Source: Nymphaea colorata (lineage: Eukaryota > Streptophyta > Magnoliopsida > Nymphaeales > Nymphaeaceae). From it: a stretch of DNA of 64,000 nucleotides. Of the stretch, positions 12,903 to 26,643 are shown piece by piece. A program made the position numbers and the translations under genes. Each line of letters begins with the position of its first letter. The stretch's first letter is position 1. The stretch lies in the NCBI RefSeq assembly GCF_008831285.2, contig NC_045145.1:4628723-4692722 (forward strand), read 5' to 3'. The notes under the pieces are model-generated. The model was not told the DNA's origin, made no database searches, and worked only from the letters and a program-made list of their open reading frames with translations.

Positions 12903-15900
12903 GAGGTAAATCCCCACTCTAGCTTGTGTTATCTTCAATTCATCAGGTCCTTTCATGTGCAATTAATTTTTTTATAAAGCTGGCATTTGCTCAAATTGGA
13001 CTTTTCTCCTATAACATCATTCACATGAACATAACCTTTCCTTTAGAGACTGTGGTGAGATCAGATCTATTCATTTCATTATTGGTGAACAGTTTTTTTG
13101 CTTACATAGAATGCCTATCTTTTGTGTTCCTCTGGTTACTTGGTAAGTTGGTTTATTCTATTTTCAGTTGCCTCAGCTGATTGGTGTGATGTTGGACTCT
13201 CCTTTTATTGGGGAACTTTGGAAGATAAAGTTTACCCCCTTCAAGATTCCGTAGCAATCTCTGTGAAGTAAATGTCATACTCTTAGATCTCTGAAAAGGG
13301 AAATTTGAGGTTGGTCCTCTTTCCTGTCTTTTTATCCTTCTCCTAATAATTTTTTTTTCCAATACTTGAGATTAGGAGGTTGTGAACATAATTTTGCACA
13401 AAAATTTGTTCATTTTCATCACTAGATTGTTATGTTTTCTTGTCTTCTTTTGTCTTACAGAAATGAACGATGCTCTCTCTCTCTTTCTCTCTCCATTGAC
13501 ATTCTGATCATTTTAAGCTTTATATTTATTTTGGTTCTTTTAGTGATTTCTGTTTTGTGCGTCATATAGAGAGAGAGAGAGATGCTAAAGCTAGCAATGA
13601 CTTAATGAGCTTGGGTCTTAGCTGCTCAAGTAAATGAGTCTCTTAACTAGTTGGCATGTTCCTGTATGATAATTGTCCATTATTAGTTGTTATTTGCATA
13701 TGGATCGCTGGTGCACCCAGACCGTACTGCGGATAAGAGAACAATGAGATTTTTTTTTTTCTTTGTAAGAACTGATCAATTCGATCTATTAATGTTCTTC
13801 CACGAGCATTTTGGAGACCATTCCTTGGCTTGAAGCTAATCTTCTATGAAAATTCAAATCTAATACTACTCAGACAACAGCTGTAGGTCATTGGAATGAC
13901 ATACGTCTTTGTTTTTGGCACATATTTACATGGATTGCGCTAAACATTGAAGGCTTTTGTGTGAGCACTGTATGAGCACCAAGTTACCGTGAATACAAAA
14001 AGCATTTTGGAATCCCTTGTATAAGCATTAAGTTGCATTTTCATGTTGAGAAGTCCAAAATCTTTATTTTCTGGTGTCTACTTCATAGCAAATTTTTTGT
14101 AGACTTTTTGAGATGCCCTGGATGAGCATTAAGTTGAATTTTCATGGTCAGAAGCTCAAAATCTTTGCTTGCTGAAGTCAATGTCTTGACTTTCAGAAAA
14201 TAACTGCTTGAAACCTGCGAATTAGTTAAGACCTTCACTTTGTTGCGTCCCAGTAACTTCTCCTTCCCTACATACCTGAAGCGATTCTCTTTTTGTTCTT
14301 TGTCCTTCATTCTTTTATCTTAAAAAATCCTGGAGGTTCTCCCAACCTGTGGGGTAAGCTTTGGCTTGCAGGTGGAAGGACGCCTATGTGATTGAATCGT
14401 TCCTCTTCATGTCTATGAAAGCAAATGTTAGTTGTTCTAATGACGTCCTTGTGTTCAAGCCTTTCACACATCTGTTTAAAACTTTATGAACTTCCTGAAA
14501 TTCATATTGGCGATTTTGATGTTCAATTTATTACCGAAGCGCTTCAAAGTTGGCACTGCAACTGGGAGCAAGGCATATATATGATCATTCTGTTGCTTGA
14601 ACGTATAAAACATCGGCTCTCCATCTTCCCTAGAGGCCCTATGCATGTCTTGTATATTTCCCTTTTCTTTCTGCCGGCGAGTGAAAGAATAAAGGCATTC
14701 CATGAGGCACACAGTGCTTTCTTTTTCTGAAATCTCAATAGGCGTGCTTAATAAACAATATAAGAAAAGGCTATGCATCATGGCAGGAAAAAGAGAGAGA
14801 GAGAGAGAGATGGCAACGAGGAGTTGATGAATGAGGGTCAAGGTGTGTCCTGTGTTTGAGGCAGGGACAGAGGCAAGTGTGGCTTCGTGTGGGCAATTGC
14901 TCACATGGAATTCTTAATTTTATAGTGGTATAACTTAGTAATCTTTTTCATTACATGTTGGTGCGTTTTAAAATTTAATAAAATTTTATACGTAATGTTC
15001 CGTAGCCAGAATTTTCTGGCTCCACCCTTGGTTCGAGGAAGTATCATCCCGAAAGTACCAACTTTTGTAAGTTGCAGGCATTAGTGGGAAGTAGGGTTAT
15101 CAGGATCTTAAACTTTTTGAAATATATCATTTTATCAATATATCGGTCTTTGGGACTGTGACCGCTATCAGTTGATATGTGACTGAGATTGTAGCCATAC
15201 ATTTTTTCACTGCCTTGTAGGCATCTAAATTCCAGGTCTATTGTCGCCTGTCCAGCCCGTGGATGTCTCGGATATATTGACCAAACGTGATACTACATGA
15301 GCACATGCAGACAAGTGATACGTTATCGCTCTTAACAAATTTGCCTCCAGTAACTTCCTATTCATTAGAAAAAAAAAAAAAACAAGATTTTCTGGAAACG
15401 AAGTAGTGTTTGATTACTGGATGCCTATCAACGTGGATAACATTTCGGGAAAATGAAACCGAGTTGTGAGGTCTTCTGGCGGTATCCATGGTGTACATAG
15501 ATAACATTGGTTGTGGTGGAGAAAGATGGATATGATATCATGAATTTTATGTTTTGTTTTTTAATAAAGGAAGACATTAAGAATAGGGCTTTTGTCGACT
15601 ATGATTGTGTCTACTCTATGTACTATTATTCTATATATCTACCTTAAAGATTGGGGTAGATTCTTGAAATAATGCAACATTATGTTTTATGAATCTATTC
15701 TAATTTGATCTTTGAAGCAGGTACGTGAAACAGTGTAACTGTTTTCATTGCTTCATTGCCTAGGGTGGAAAATGTGACAACACTAATGAAACATGAACGT
15801 CAAAGAATGTCTTTAAAAAAAGCTCAAAAGGAAACCTACGTTTCGTCTTATCAAATTTTACTAGATTCGCTGCCAACTAAAGGGTATTTCAAAAGTTTTT

Positions 15901-17182
15901 CATCAGAAGAAATTTAAACACAAGAATCGACCACCAAAAGTTCCACAATGGCAGAGATGAACTACCCAAAAAAAAAAGGTCCCCTTCAAACAAGTGGGGA
16001 AGAAAAACTCGACAAGAAATGGTCTTTTCATGTTCTTTAAATCAGGTGCCTACCCAAAGCATTCATTTGATAAAAAGACCCTTGTGCTTTTAGAATACAT
16101 ATTTCTGAAATACCTATTCTAACGACTATATATTCTTGTCCCAACAAACATAATAAGACAAGATTGTAAGTGTTATTTTTATGACGCTGATATAATTACA
16201 CCATCTTTTCTGAAAAAAGACGTGTTTGCTGAATGTGTTTTAAAAAGATGTGTCAACAATATAAATTTCATTTTCATCTTATCAGACCCCTTAAAATATG
16301 TAACCCTCAAAAATGAGTGGGGAGAAGATAGTGCAGGGACGGTTAAATGAAACACCGACTTGATAAGAAGAAGTGGAACCAAGTAGCACCTAAAAAACAG
16401 GGTCGCCGGAGAGAGATGGCTTGCCGCCTGCTACTGCTCCGCCGCCACCGGAAAAGGGTCACGTTGAGAAGGCTGCTTGGACGACGCATGAAAGGGTCAC
16501 CTTGAGGCGAAACTCGGCACCTTTACGGCAACAAGTTAAAGAGAGAGAGAGAGAGAGAGAGAGCGTAAGATTGTGTTCAGATCTACCACGATGCAGATTA
16601 TTTAGATTTTCAAGGCTGTCCTCCGGTCCAAGAACTAGAATTTTGTATTCACCATCAGCATCGAGATAGCTCTTTTTGGTTGAACGATTAATTTAATTAT
16701 CTTCAATAAAAAGAACCCCCAGGTTGTACTGCGATAGCCAACAAGAGCATTAGAGCATCATACACCTGGAACGGTACCAGTCCGGTAAGAATCTGCCTAT
16801 CCCCAGCCCCATGGTAGCATCTATTGACCTGTAAATCAATATTATTTTAGTTTGTGCTCTTATTTTATTTGTTTATATATCTATGTACTTCACAGAGAAA
16901 CTAGATTCTGCAGACAGGATACACTAATCTTTAGGTGATACTACAAAATATGAAAACAAGGTACTGCTAATGTCATCTGACATCCTCGGAAATTCTGATT
17001 TTATGTTCTTATAAGTAATACATAGCGAAGGGTAGAAAATGACGATTTTAAAATGGTTTTTATCTTTTCCAAGAATGATGCACGTATCTATATAAATTAA
17101 GCCAAAAGGTCCAAAAAATATGAGATCTCTGCGTAGATCGCAAATGTACAACAAATCACACTTGTTTATACCAAAAATGTTG
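12903..17182. other. convergent intergenic region
   Basis: This lies between the stop of the plus-strand PPR gene and the end of the minus-strand TPT gene, and must hold the 3' UTRs of both. I see short CT and GA runs (13474, 13568, 14793, 16541-16563) and a family A repeat copy at 14868-15036. The open stretch at 16421-16669 ends in the (GA)n run and resembles no known protein. No further gene is supported. Confidence 0.6.
14868..15036. repeat. dispersed repeat family A copy
   Basis: It begins with a degenerate end followed by gtgggcaattgctcac and closes with gccagaattttctggctcc. It is close in order and spacing to the copy at 27903-28075: palindrome, AT-rich middle, gttggtgc/ttggtgcc, aaatttaaa, then accaaaat or gccagaat and tggctcca. 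Confidence 0.6.
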
Positions 17183-17281
17183 CTAATTGCAGTAGAGACC
17201 ATAACATTTAAAGACCACATAAAGCCCCTCAATCCCAACCGAACTGTTTGTAGCAGCAGTGGTAGTGGCAGCGGCAGCCTT
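17183..17281 (-). pseudogene. second copy of the TPT terminal exon (alternative or decoy)
   Basis: It lies 131 bases downstream, in gene direction, of TPT exon 12 and is a tandem copy of it. It has its own acceptor (aatgcag) and the same phase, opening with KAAAATTTAA in place of KATAASS. It runs 32 residues before TAG because the short copy's stop is missing, and its last 20 residues look like non-coding translation. Splicing exon 11 to it would replace the seven C-terminal residues. It may be a decaying duplicate or a true alternative last exon. Confidence 0.6.
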
Positions 17282-17477
17282 CTGCATTGAGTTAACTAGG
17301 ATAACCAACTAGAAATATTATTAAGGAATCAACGGTGATGCCGACCTGTTGATAGACAATGAAAATGGGAAGCTGCTGACATCGATTATGATGAAGCAGC
17401 AGTGGCCTTCTGCAGCAACAAGTTAACTAGGATAAGCACTTGGAAATATTATTGAAGAATCAACAGTGATGCACGGT
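17276..17477. repeat. tandem duplication spanning the TPT last exon
   Basis: Copies at about 17276-17346 and 17404-17477 share ccttctgca, gttaactaggataa, gaaatattatt and gaatcaac with a 131-base period. Each includes the start of the last exon, its acceptor and the preceding intron sequence. Confidence 0.85.
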
Positions 17478-18843
17478 CGAGAATTTACCCGTTTCTGTTC
17501 TTCCATATTTGCCTTTATCAGTGAATAGATGGCAACGCCAACTATGGCGATGGTTGTACCAATGCCGGTCTGGGTCGAGATCTTATTACCTGAATGGTTC
17601 CATTGAACAGTCTTTGATGCCCAAAACAGGAATAAAGCAAGCAGAGGAAGAGTGACATATTCTTACATGCAGTGTCTAGATGACTGTTTTACATCAATTG
17701 AAGATATTTCTGAAAATAGCTTCTTAAAACACTCTTCAAAAGGAAGCATGACTGATGTTGGAAAAGATTGTTCCCTTTGCAATTTGAAAAATGAGTTTTC
17801 ACAAGTCAGCAACATTGATTTTGATAAATTTCAAACTCCCATAAACTCTTTAACTAGCAATGGAAAAGTTGCTCGAAAGAGCATTGAGACCAGCTTTTGA
17901 GGACCAAATCCATCAAATTTGCAAAGGGGAAAGGGAAAAAATAAAGAAAGCAAGAAGAGAAACAAAGAAAGCAATAGAAGTTCTCGACACTACAATAAAC
18001 TAGTAGACGCGTTGCACTATAATGGTCAGAATTTTGTATTTGTTAACTACATTTGTACATGGCAGCTGGTTACTCTTGCATGAAACACATGGTGTGAGTT
18101 CAACAATTGAAACAGGCACATGGGCAGGAGCTTACCAAACACAACTATCGAAAAGCCGATCACGAAGACTCGCTTCAGAACATTTCCCACAGCATGGGTA
18201 AGAGGAGCAACTCTTTCCAAAGTGTTTGTTGCTAGCTGCAAAGATGGTTCAGGACTCTCATGTTAGGTCATGAATCCAAATAAACATGTATCTCTAATTA
18301 CGAGGTTTGCAATAATATTTGTATTCCATCTCCCTTTTGAAAGGCACATGCATTATAAGTCCACTGTTTCTTCTTATTTATACATGAGAAGGTTTCCAAA
18401 ACATAACTGGATCGGTGCATCTGTATGGATCTTCAAGAAAAAGCATATATGGATCAATCCAAACATAAAGAGAATAAAATTACAGCTTCAAGAAAACAGT
18501 CAGTCACCTGGTTGTAAAGATGATAGAACATTCCAATCCAAAAGAGGTCAGAAAGGAACTTAAACAGTCCGACTTTTGCAATAGCATCAGCAAAACCATG
18601 TTGCATCAACTTGGGACCCTCAATCTGTATGTCAAATACCGACGGCATCACATATGAATCTGCATCTCTCAACATTATTGGGGAAAAAAAAAAGCTAGAG
18701 AATCATGGAGGAATAGTTTAACTCACAAATATGGCAGGCGGTAGGCAAAACAAGAGGGAGATTATTGAAATGTAAGCATACACGTTGGTGCTATCCATTC
18801 CAGTCTGTTACAAAAATGAAGCAGATTATGTATCAGAATGGAC

Positions 18844-18911
<68 letters not shown>

Positions 18912-21900
18912 AGTAACCATGTTGCAGCATGTAACTAGACCACTATCGCAAGAAATTAAAGTTTCCAATCTGCACTGAAGAGAGACCAGTGCTGGACCAG
19001 CACAAACTTGTTCAACTATCAAGTTCATTAGTGTCTACTGAACCAGCTGACAGGACCATGACACAGACAGAATTACCATGGCTTTCTTGGAGTAGATGCT
19101 TCTGTATGTAAAAGCAATGTTAGATATCATTGCACTGACAAAACCGGTCCAGTTAAAGGAAAGTTCTGTCAGAGAGGCCATTGACACACCTGGAAGCATG
19201 ATTAAACATCAAATAAATGACTTGGTTCGTATTCAAGATTGAATTATATATAATTTGTTAATCAACAAAATTAAAATTAAATGGAAAGAATAGAGACCTA
19301 CCAATGACAACGGGGGCCAAGGATAACCAAAGAGGAAATGGAATCCGGTGACCCAAGACAAACTGTGAAGCAGCAGCATTGAAGAAGGGTTCAAGTGCTG
19401 CACATGCACATAATACAGCCTTAGTTAGAAAATTGCTACAATATTATGTGATATTTGGTCTCCCTCATTTGAACCTTTTGATGTCTGAGAGATCTCATCA
19501 ATCTGAGAAGTCAAACAGAAAGCCATACTTTTCTCTCTGGAATAAAAAATAAACGCCATAAGATGGAATATATTAAACAGAAGAGAATGAAAGGTCCAGA
19601 TTACATGTGTGGAGTTAAATTTTAGATCTTTCATTCAGATATAATTCTTTATTATCGTCCCAAAGTGAAATCAAGACTTATTTAGCAGATTAATGACAGG
19701 AGAGCGGAAAAGACCAAAAAGAAGTGGCTAACTGTAGGACCAAGTAAACTTTATCAGATCCAGCGACGTTCCAGAAGATCTTCAAATTATGCATGACACA
19801 ACCTCAAGTGTACCTTCCATCTTCAGTGAAGATGGAAAAAGAGGTTACATTACCTAAGAAACTTTTGAGGCTTGACCTACTTCCTAGTAAAGCACGCCTG
19901 ATCTTTGTACAAGGTGTTGATGTATTCTGAGGTTCCACTGGTTGTCACATAAGTTTCTTTGCCTTTTGATAGAAATATGGGATCTCCAAATACAATGTGA
20001 GAGTTCGTTTTGAAATGTTCATGACAAATTAAAACTTAAAAGGAAGGTTCACATATAAAGGCCGAATGAGGTTTTGAAGTTGACAAGGTGACGAGTGTAC
20101 ATCTTCCTACAGTATTTCATATGCACGAAGGGATAGCATACTGACTGATCAAGTACTTGCAAAACATCAAGTAAGCGCACAGGTATTCAAACAAGTAAAT
20201 TGCTTCCTTAGCTTCAAATGCAATCACCAAGATAGACGTTGAGAAAATAGTGAAGCAGCAGGCTTCCTTTTGCAATAGACAAATAATCGATGGTAATATT
20301 TGCAAAAGGATGAAAAGATATAAAAAGTAAAGTCATACCTTTAATTGTGTGAGTAAAAGAAACGGCAACTGTTGCAAATGAGACGTTGGTCATTACATGG
20401 CCCAGTGCATGGCAGAAAGCAACTGGCGTGAGAAGCTTCAAAAGTTCCTTATTGATTGGCTGAATTCAGAAAACAGCATACAAGGTTTTATTTAGAAAAT
20501 TCATGGATATAAATTACTGGAACTCAGTCAAAGATGAAAATATAGGTATCCAAAGATGATTGTAGAAGAAGAAACTTACAGCCCGTTTTGGTAAGCCAAC
20601 ACTCCAACAAGCAAAGCAGTAAACAACTCCAACCAGAAGATGTATCAGAGAAACAAAACTGGAAAAAGTTCATCGACTTTTAGTAAAAGAAGTTTCCAGT
20701 ATTTTCTTCCTAATATTTAAAATTCACATGAAAGCTCCATGAAACTCTTATCATAAGATGATGCAGAAGAAAACATAAAGCAGCATATGGGACAGAAACG
20801 ATAGCTAGTGATATCTTGACAATCAGCATATGGAATAGAATTACGATGGCAAAAAGTGTTCAACAGGGCAGGAGAACTTACTATGGATATGGAAAGTAAT
20901 TGTACACCTTTTTGTTCAATATATTGAATATGACATTCAGAAAGTACCTGCAATAAAAATAAAAAGTGTGGAGATCAAAAACTGAAATAGACAAAGACTT
21001 GTTAAAACTATGTTTACCCAAGCCAGTGTTTGTTAAAAAAGAATTCTTGTGATATTAAAAAGTACACATCAATTGTTTGGACTTTAAAATGTAGCGATGA
21101 GATCAATGCTTGATTTCATGAGAGTCAAGTTTCCAACTATTCAGTTATAACTTGTCAATAGATTTTTGTGACAGATTTCATGTTCTATGTACACGGTATT
21201 AGGTGTGCTGACATTCATCACTAAAATCATTCTCTGGTACAAGTTATGATCATCATAACCAATCGCTTTGACAGTTCGTTTTTTGCCATTATGGAGTCAA
21301 CAGAAAAAAGATAGACAAAAGATGAAGAGTCTCAAGAAACCAATGTCGCATACCGTCCTTCCCAATTCCTCGCGAGCCCGAATAAAACATTTAAAATTAC
21401 AAAAAATATACAAACAAAAGAAACCGGCAAATGCCCAAGCTTTTAGGAAGTTGGAGATTATGGCAGCAGTATATCTGGTCACTAATCACGATATTTTAAC
21501 GTCAATATGACGATAACTTCCACAAGTTTTGATGAAGGTTTCTCAAAGAAGCTAATGAAACACATATTTACAATCAATCAAACCAATAGAAAAACATTAC
21601 ACGCAACGATTCAAGGTCTAAGAGTTAAGGACAAGGTTCAATAACGCGATATTTTCACGTCGTCAATAACGCGATATTTTCACGTCGTCAATAACGCGAT
21701 ATTTTCACGTCGTCAATAACGCGATATTTTCACGTCGTCAATAACGCGATATTTTCACGTCGTCAATAACGCGATATTTTCACGTCGTCAATAACGCGAT
21801 ATTTTCACGTCAATATCACGATATTTTCAAATAAGTTGGAAACGTATCAACATAAACAGAAACTCACCACATGAAGAAAAATCCGCCAGTAACGAGCGCC

Positions 21901-22359
21901 GGATATCGATCGAAGAACCCTTCCGGACGTTTAGGCACCCTTGAAACAAATTATGAAGACGGAAAACCGAAGCAAGGACCAATCAGAAAACCGAAAACAA
22001 AAAAAAGGAGATTCGCTTCCGATCGATCCGTAAGAATCAGAAGCAGAGGAGGAGGACTCGAGCACCAACCCTTTGAGGAGCTCAACCTCGAATTCGCGAT
22101 CGCCAGCATCTGCTGCCGCCGAGGCGACCACCACCCTCCTCCTGGCGGCGGACGGCGCCGAGGGGAGTTCCAAGATTCTGGGGGAGCATTGCCTCCGAGA
22201 ATATGGGACAGAGATTCCTATCGATAACCCGGCAGGAACAAGGGCAGCCGCTTTCGGCAATGGTGGTGATGAGAAGAGGCGACGTGATCTCAAAACCGCG
22301 GGAGAGAGAGAGGCCTGGGAGGCGGGCGTCAGGTAGAGAGACGAGAGGCCGGAGGCCAT
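17386..22359 (-). CDS. TPT: chloroplast triose-phosphate/phosphate translocator; twelve exons
   Basis: Exons in gene order: 22070-22359, 21868-21939, 20882-20947, 20580-20658, 20339-20459, 19302-19397, 19077-19189, 18727-18804, 18508-18624, 18136-18235, 17489-17589, 17386-17409. All introns are GT-AG and phases close exactly: 1257 bases, 418 aa plus TAA. The protein exchanges stromal triose phosphate or 3-phosphoglycerate for cytosolic phosphate across the inner envelope. Residues 1 to about 80 are a Ser/Ala/Arg-rich transit peptide. The carrier core follows with [54 protein letters not shown] and [21 protein letters not shown]209, K365 and R366 match the phosphate-binding residues of the TPT fold. 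The TPT subtype, rather than GPT, PPT or XPT, is indicated by these blocks and by ISTQTGIGT. The N-terminal stretch [13 protein letters not shown] is less typical than the core. Confidence 0.95.
18845..18908. repeat. (AT)n microsatellite in a TPT intron
   Basis: About 63 bases of AT dinucleotide sit in the intron between TPT exons 7 and 8 (18805-19076), occupying about a quarter of it. Confidence 0.95.
21639..21830. repeat. 25-bp minisatellite in TPT intron 2, about seven copies
   Basis: The unit caataacgcgatattttcac plus gtcgt repeats at 21639, 21664, 21689, 21714, 21739, 21764 and 21789 with essentially no variation. A degenerate eighth unit (caatatcacgatattttcaa) follows. A single diverged relative at about 21483-21512 may be the ancestral unit. 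Each unit has three CpG sites, unusual in this AT-rich intron. Confidence 0.95.
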
Positions 22360-22830
22360 GGCGAGGAAGCTTCAGGAAGCTTATAGACTGTCCTAACAGG
22401 TTGCCCTTGAGCGTTGTCGATAGGAAGCCTCACGAAATGCAACTAACCGAGAGAATGAGAGAGAGAGAGAGAGACTCTGATTCTTCCTGCTCGGGCTCTT
22501 TGCTGGGGGAAATGGAGAGTGGGAATTGGAGGAATCCTATAAAATGCAGGATAAAAGAAAGGGAGGAAATTGCGCGATTGGTTTCTCTCTTTCCTTCTAA
22601 ATTCAGAAGGGATTTATGGGATTGTGAGGTCCAACTGCCATGATCGTCCACCCTCGCCTCTCGAACGGACGAAGGAAGCGGGAATGGCAAGAACAGTTTT
22701 CTAAAGAATCAACCCCCAGTTCGCCACTCAATTACGGAAGCCTCCCTCCCTCCTGGTCCAAATGTTATAATGGACCGGGTCGTTCGGATAATGGAACACC
22801 GCCCTTAAAAACGGATCTAAATAAAAGTCG
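22360..22830 (-). promoter_or_regulatory. TPT upstream region and probable 5' UTR
   Basis: Directly upstream of the TPT ATG, read on the minus strand, is a CT-rich leader containing a (CT)n run (plus-strand GA at 22457-22474). CT-rich leaders of this kind are common in plant photosynthesis genes. A TATA-like tttatagga lies near 22540 on the minus strand. No coding sequence is supported here. Confidence 0.4.
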
Positions 22831-22961
22831 AGAACTACTTTCCTGGTAACCATGATTAAATTAAGAAAGCATACAAACTTGCCTTTTTTTAGTTTTAAAT
22901 TTTGTGCGCAGAGAGAGAGGATGTAGGTGGACTTATGGTTTCTCCTTTCAACTCGAGAGTA

Positions 22962-23110
22962 GTGGCGCCAGGAGTTTGTTTTGTTGCAAGGGCCGAAATA
23001 TAGTTTCAAAATTTTAAGAAGAAGCTAATGTAGAATTTTTTATAATTTTTATATACATTAAACTAAAGTTTTTAAACTTTACATATAACATGTAGTTTCT
23101 AAACCGTTTG
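22962..23110. repeat. dispersed repeat family B copy
   Basis: It carries agtggcgcca at the left, then gggccgaaatatagtttcaa, aattttaa and an AT-rich tail with atataca and taaacta. Closely similar strings occur at 29056-29250, 48985-49140 and 50160-50335. Confidence 0.6.
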
Positions 23111-23966
23111 ATGCATTTAGTAGATGCCATGGGCACATGAAGCTTTGACAACAAAATTACAAGAATATCATATACAGGAACTTGTTTAAAAAATAAATAA
23201 AATCATTACATGGTTTCTTCTCTTCTCTTCTCTTTCTAGGATTGTTTGTCAGCTAGAATAGGTACATATTGTTTCAAAATCTAGTCATAAAAATAACACA
23301 AACACTATGTTAGTGTACCTTAGACGCTTTTTGGCACTATTAACATATTGTTAATATTTAATGAATATGTCCCAAAATGTAGGGTAGGTTCATGTAACCA
23401 CATAACATAGTGTCTCACGAATAGATTCTGTTACTGATTCTAAACGGCTCCTTGTGATAGATTTATAGAACAAAAGATCCTTAATTTTTGGAATAGATTT
23501 ATGAAATACTAAAATTATATTCTTATTATCAAGCATTCCCTTAAGGAGCCTTTGGTAATTAAAAAATTAAAACAATGTTCCACAAATTCTAGTATTTCAT
23601 GAACTTGCCTCAATCTTTTAAACAAGTTCATAAAACATTATATTAAGTATTTCTGTTGCCAAATACTCCTTTAATATCCTATAAGGTCGGCCCTATTAAG
23701 TGACTGCAATTGCCAACACAGAAGAAGGGGACGGGCAAGCCGCAAATATTGATATGGAGAGTAATCAATGTATTGTAGCGATGGAATTTCAACCACATTT
23801 GTCCATCAATGCATGGTGGGATGGAGTTCCACACCACATTGCTCGGTTCATCATATATATTAAAGTTAATATATATAGAACTACTCACACCTGTCTAGCC
23901 AGATGGCTAAAATTTAAAAATCTGATAGTAAAAAAAGTCGTTAGACTAATCGGTTATGGCGTGGCA

Positions 23967-24048
23967 ACAGTTTATGGTGATTTTTTTAACAATTATTTAT
24001 CATTCGAACAGTTTATGGTGATTTTTTTAACAATTATTTATCATTCGC
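23967..24048. repeat. 41-bp tandem duplication
   Basis: Two nearly identical 41-base units starting acagtttatggtgattttttt lie at 23967 and 24008, followed by a short (AT)n run at 24108-24128. Confidence 0.9.
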
Positions 24049-24129
24049 TTAGCGATAAATTTTTAAATTTTAATCATCTAACAACTATCCACCACTCGGG
24101 TGGCATTAATATATATATATATATATAGG

Positions 24130-25680
24130 AAATGAGAATGACTATATTTTTAAGTTGTTCCCTCCATTTCTTGAGACCCATCAATCTTGAAAGCAAAATA
24201 GAAGAAGAAAGAGAGAGAAGCAAGTGAAATGGATGAAATAGTGAGAGAGAAAAGGGCATTTGGAAAAAAACTAGGCAAAAAGGGGAAATGTATATATTCT
24301 TACTTTTATGAGATGCAATCATTCGAGCCCATGTGGCTCACTGCATGACCTAATTGAATTGAATGGTAGGTGCAAGTTTGACCGCTCCAAGGTCTGGGGG
24401 GGGGGGCACGAACAATAGGTTAGGTCAGGTCTTTCATTTGACCAAGAAATCTTGAGCGCAGGTGCATTGGGTATTAGCTACGTTCGTCCATTATTATAAC
24501 TAGGCAGGCTTGATCTCGGGTTGACTGATGGGTGGACTTTGAGATGGTGCAGTAATTAGAGACTACCCACCAAAGGGTCAGGGTGAAAAATGGTAGCACA
24601 AAGAAATCAAATTAAAAGCATAAAAATAAGTGAAAAATAAAAATAAATGAAAATTTCAGTACTTTATATTATAACAATATACCAATATCATATGAACTGC
24701 TGTGACAAATACAAAGACAATTGAGAACAAAAGTAAGGATAAAACAATGAAAAAAGGCTAGTATTCGTATGTGATGAGAATGAATTATGAAAATTAATGA
24801 GGAAGTGAAAGTCTCTTTTAGAGAAGTTATTTATTTATAATTATATATATAAAGTTGCAGGAAATGGAGATTTTCGTATGAAAGCCATTCGAGTACTCAA
24901 CACCATCTTCCCAAAAGAAAGGATAAACTTCCAAAAACACATTTAAAGAATTCCCAACAGTAAAAATCATCTAACTTTCCGATATTGTTAAGAACACACT
25001 CAAGTCTTTTCATGGTTGGTGCAAAAGATTTCAAATTATTCTTGTCAAATTACTTATGAAAATAGCATGAAACTTTATCATTTTATGGTCTAAAGAATTA
25101 CATAAACTACCTAACATTGTTGATCCAATTAGGTTTCTGTTGGTTTTTAGATATCAATGAAAAGCTAAATTATTTGGACATAATATCTAATTATTTATTA
25201 ATATCAGTGGAAATATATAGACAAAAGATGTCAATCTAAACTGATCAAATTATTCACTCACAAGTATGAGAAGATATTTCTTTAGTTTCTCTTCCACCTA
25301 ACAAGCAAAGGTAAGTGCCAATGCGGTTGTGTGGTGAACAAAGGCTTTGACGGTAGGCTGACACAATTCAAATACAATCTGATTTCTACTATGTGAACTC
25401 TCCTTAGCTTGCCTTAAAAGTACCAACTTCAACTGGTAGGTGCAAAAATATGTGTATAGAGAATGACAGGAAAACTTATGTAAGAAGTGCTATCACTATT
25501 TATGATCAGAACTTTAAGAGGACACCATTGAGGTTTCAGGATTCTCTAACAATTTTCAACTGATTCTGCTGGTTCTAGACCTTGCATTCAAGTGCGACTG
25601 TGAGCTACAAAGGATTGGACATCTCGATGTCAATGAGACGCATGATTTGAGTACATATGCACCTAAAGGTCGTCTGTGTG
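24130..25680. other. intergenic, no recognised feature
   Basis: AT-rich DNA without a plausible long frame. A nine-base G run occurs at 24398-24406. I see no gene or clear transposon ends here. Confidence 0.5.
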
Positions 25681-25714
25681 CGTGTGTGTGTGTGTGTGTG
25701 TATATATATGTGTA

Positions 25715-26010
25715 ACCTGACACCTAGGTTAGGGACAAAAACTAGACCCTTTGATTTTGATAGTAAAAATTATTTAAAATAAAATGTAAATATCTGAATA
25801 TGTTTATAAAGACTATTTTGATATAAAACATGCTTTCATTCAAGTTGTTTTAATGAAAAATGTTGATTTTTTTATTATCATGTCATGGGGGGTGGTCATT
25901 TTTTCTTATTATAAAAACACCACTAAATTCTGACAAATGATCAACTTAGTATATGTTCTGCATCAACACATTCTTAAGATCATATCGATAAGGTTAGATT
26001 GCAAAAAGTA
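25715..26010. repeat. repeat family C copy
   Basis: After a short GT/AT microsatellite the sequence reads acctaggttagggacaaaaa, then acatgctttcattcaagttg and gatcaacttagtatatgtt. The same succession, with substitutions, is found at 36345-36640. Confidence 0.6.
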
Positions 26011-26060
26011 CACTTTAAAAATCAAAATCAAAGGGTTTGTATTTTATCTACTTTTTACCA

Positions 26061-26513
<453 letters not shown>

Positions 26514-26584
26514 ATATACATATATATATTATAAGATTAACGCTTTCTATTTTTCTCTCATTTCCATAGCTCCAATTAGTGTAA

Positions 26585-26593
26585 TCTCTCTCT

Positions 26594-26626
<33 letters not shown>

Positions 26627-26643
26627 ACATACACACACACACA
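26585..26643. repeat. (CT)n then (CA)n microsatellite
   Basis: A CT-rich run with two ccct interruptions passes into acacac repeats. Confidence 0.95.

Noticed and set aside
17489..17600. Read-through of TPT exon 11 into the intron as the native C terminus
   Set aside because: It would add about 20 non-family residues; splicing to 17409 gives a short Lys/Ala tail of the expected size.
21639..21830. CRISPR-like array of regular repeats
   Set aside because: Units are directly adjacent with no unique spacers, and the DNA is a plant nuclear intron; it is a minisatellite.
21871..22336. Plus-strand open frames over TPT exon 1
   Set aside because: Antisense shadows of the transit-peptide exon; the minus strand gives the TPT family sequence with proper splicing.
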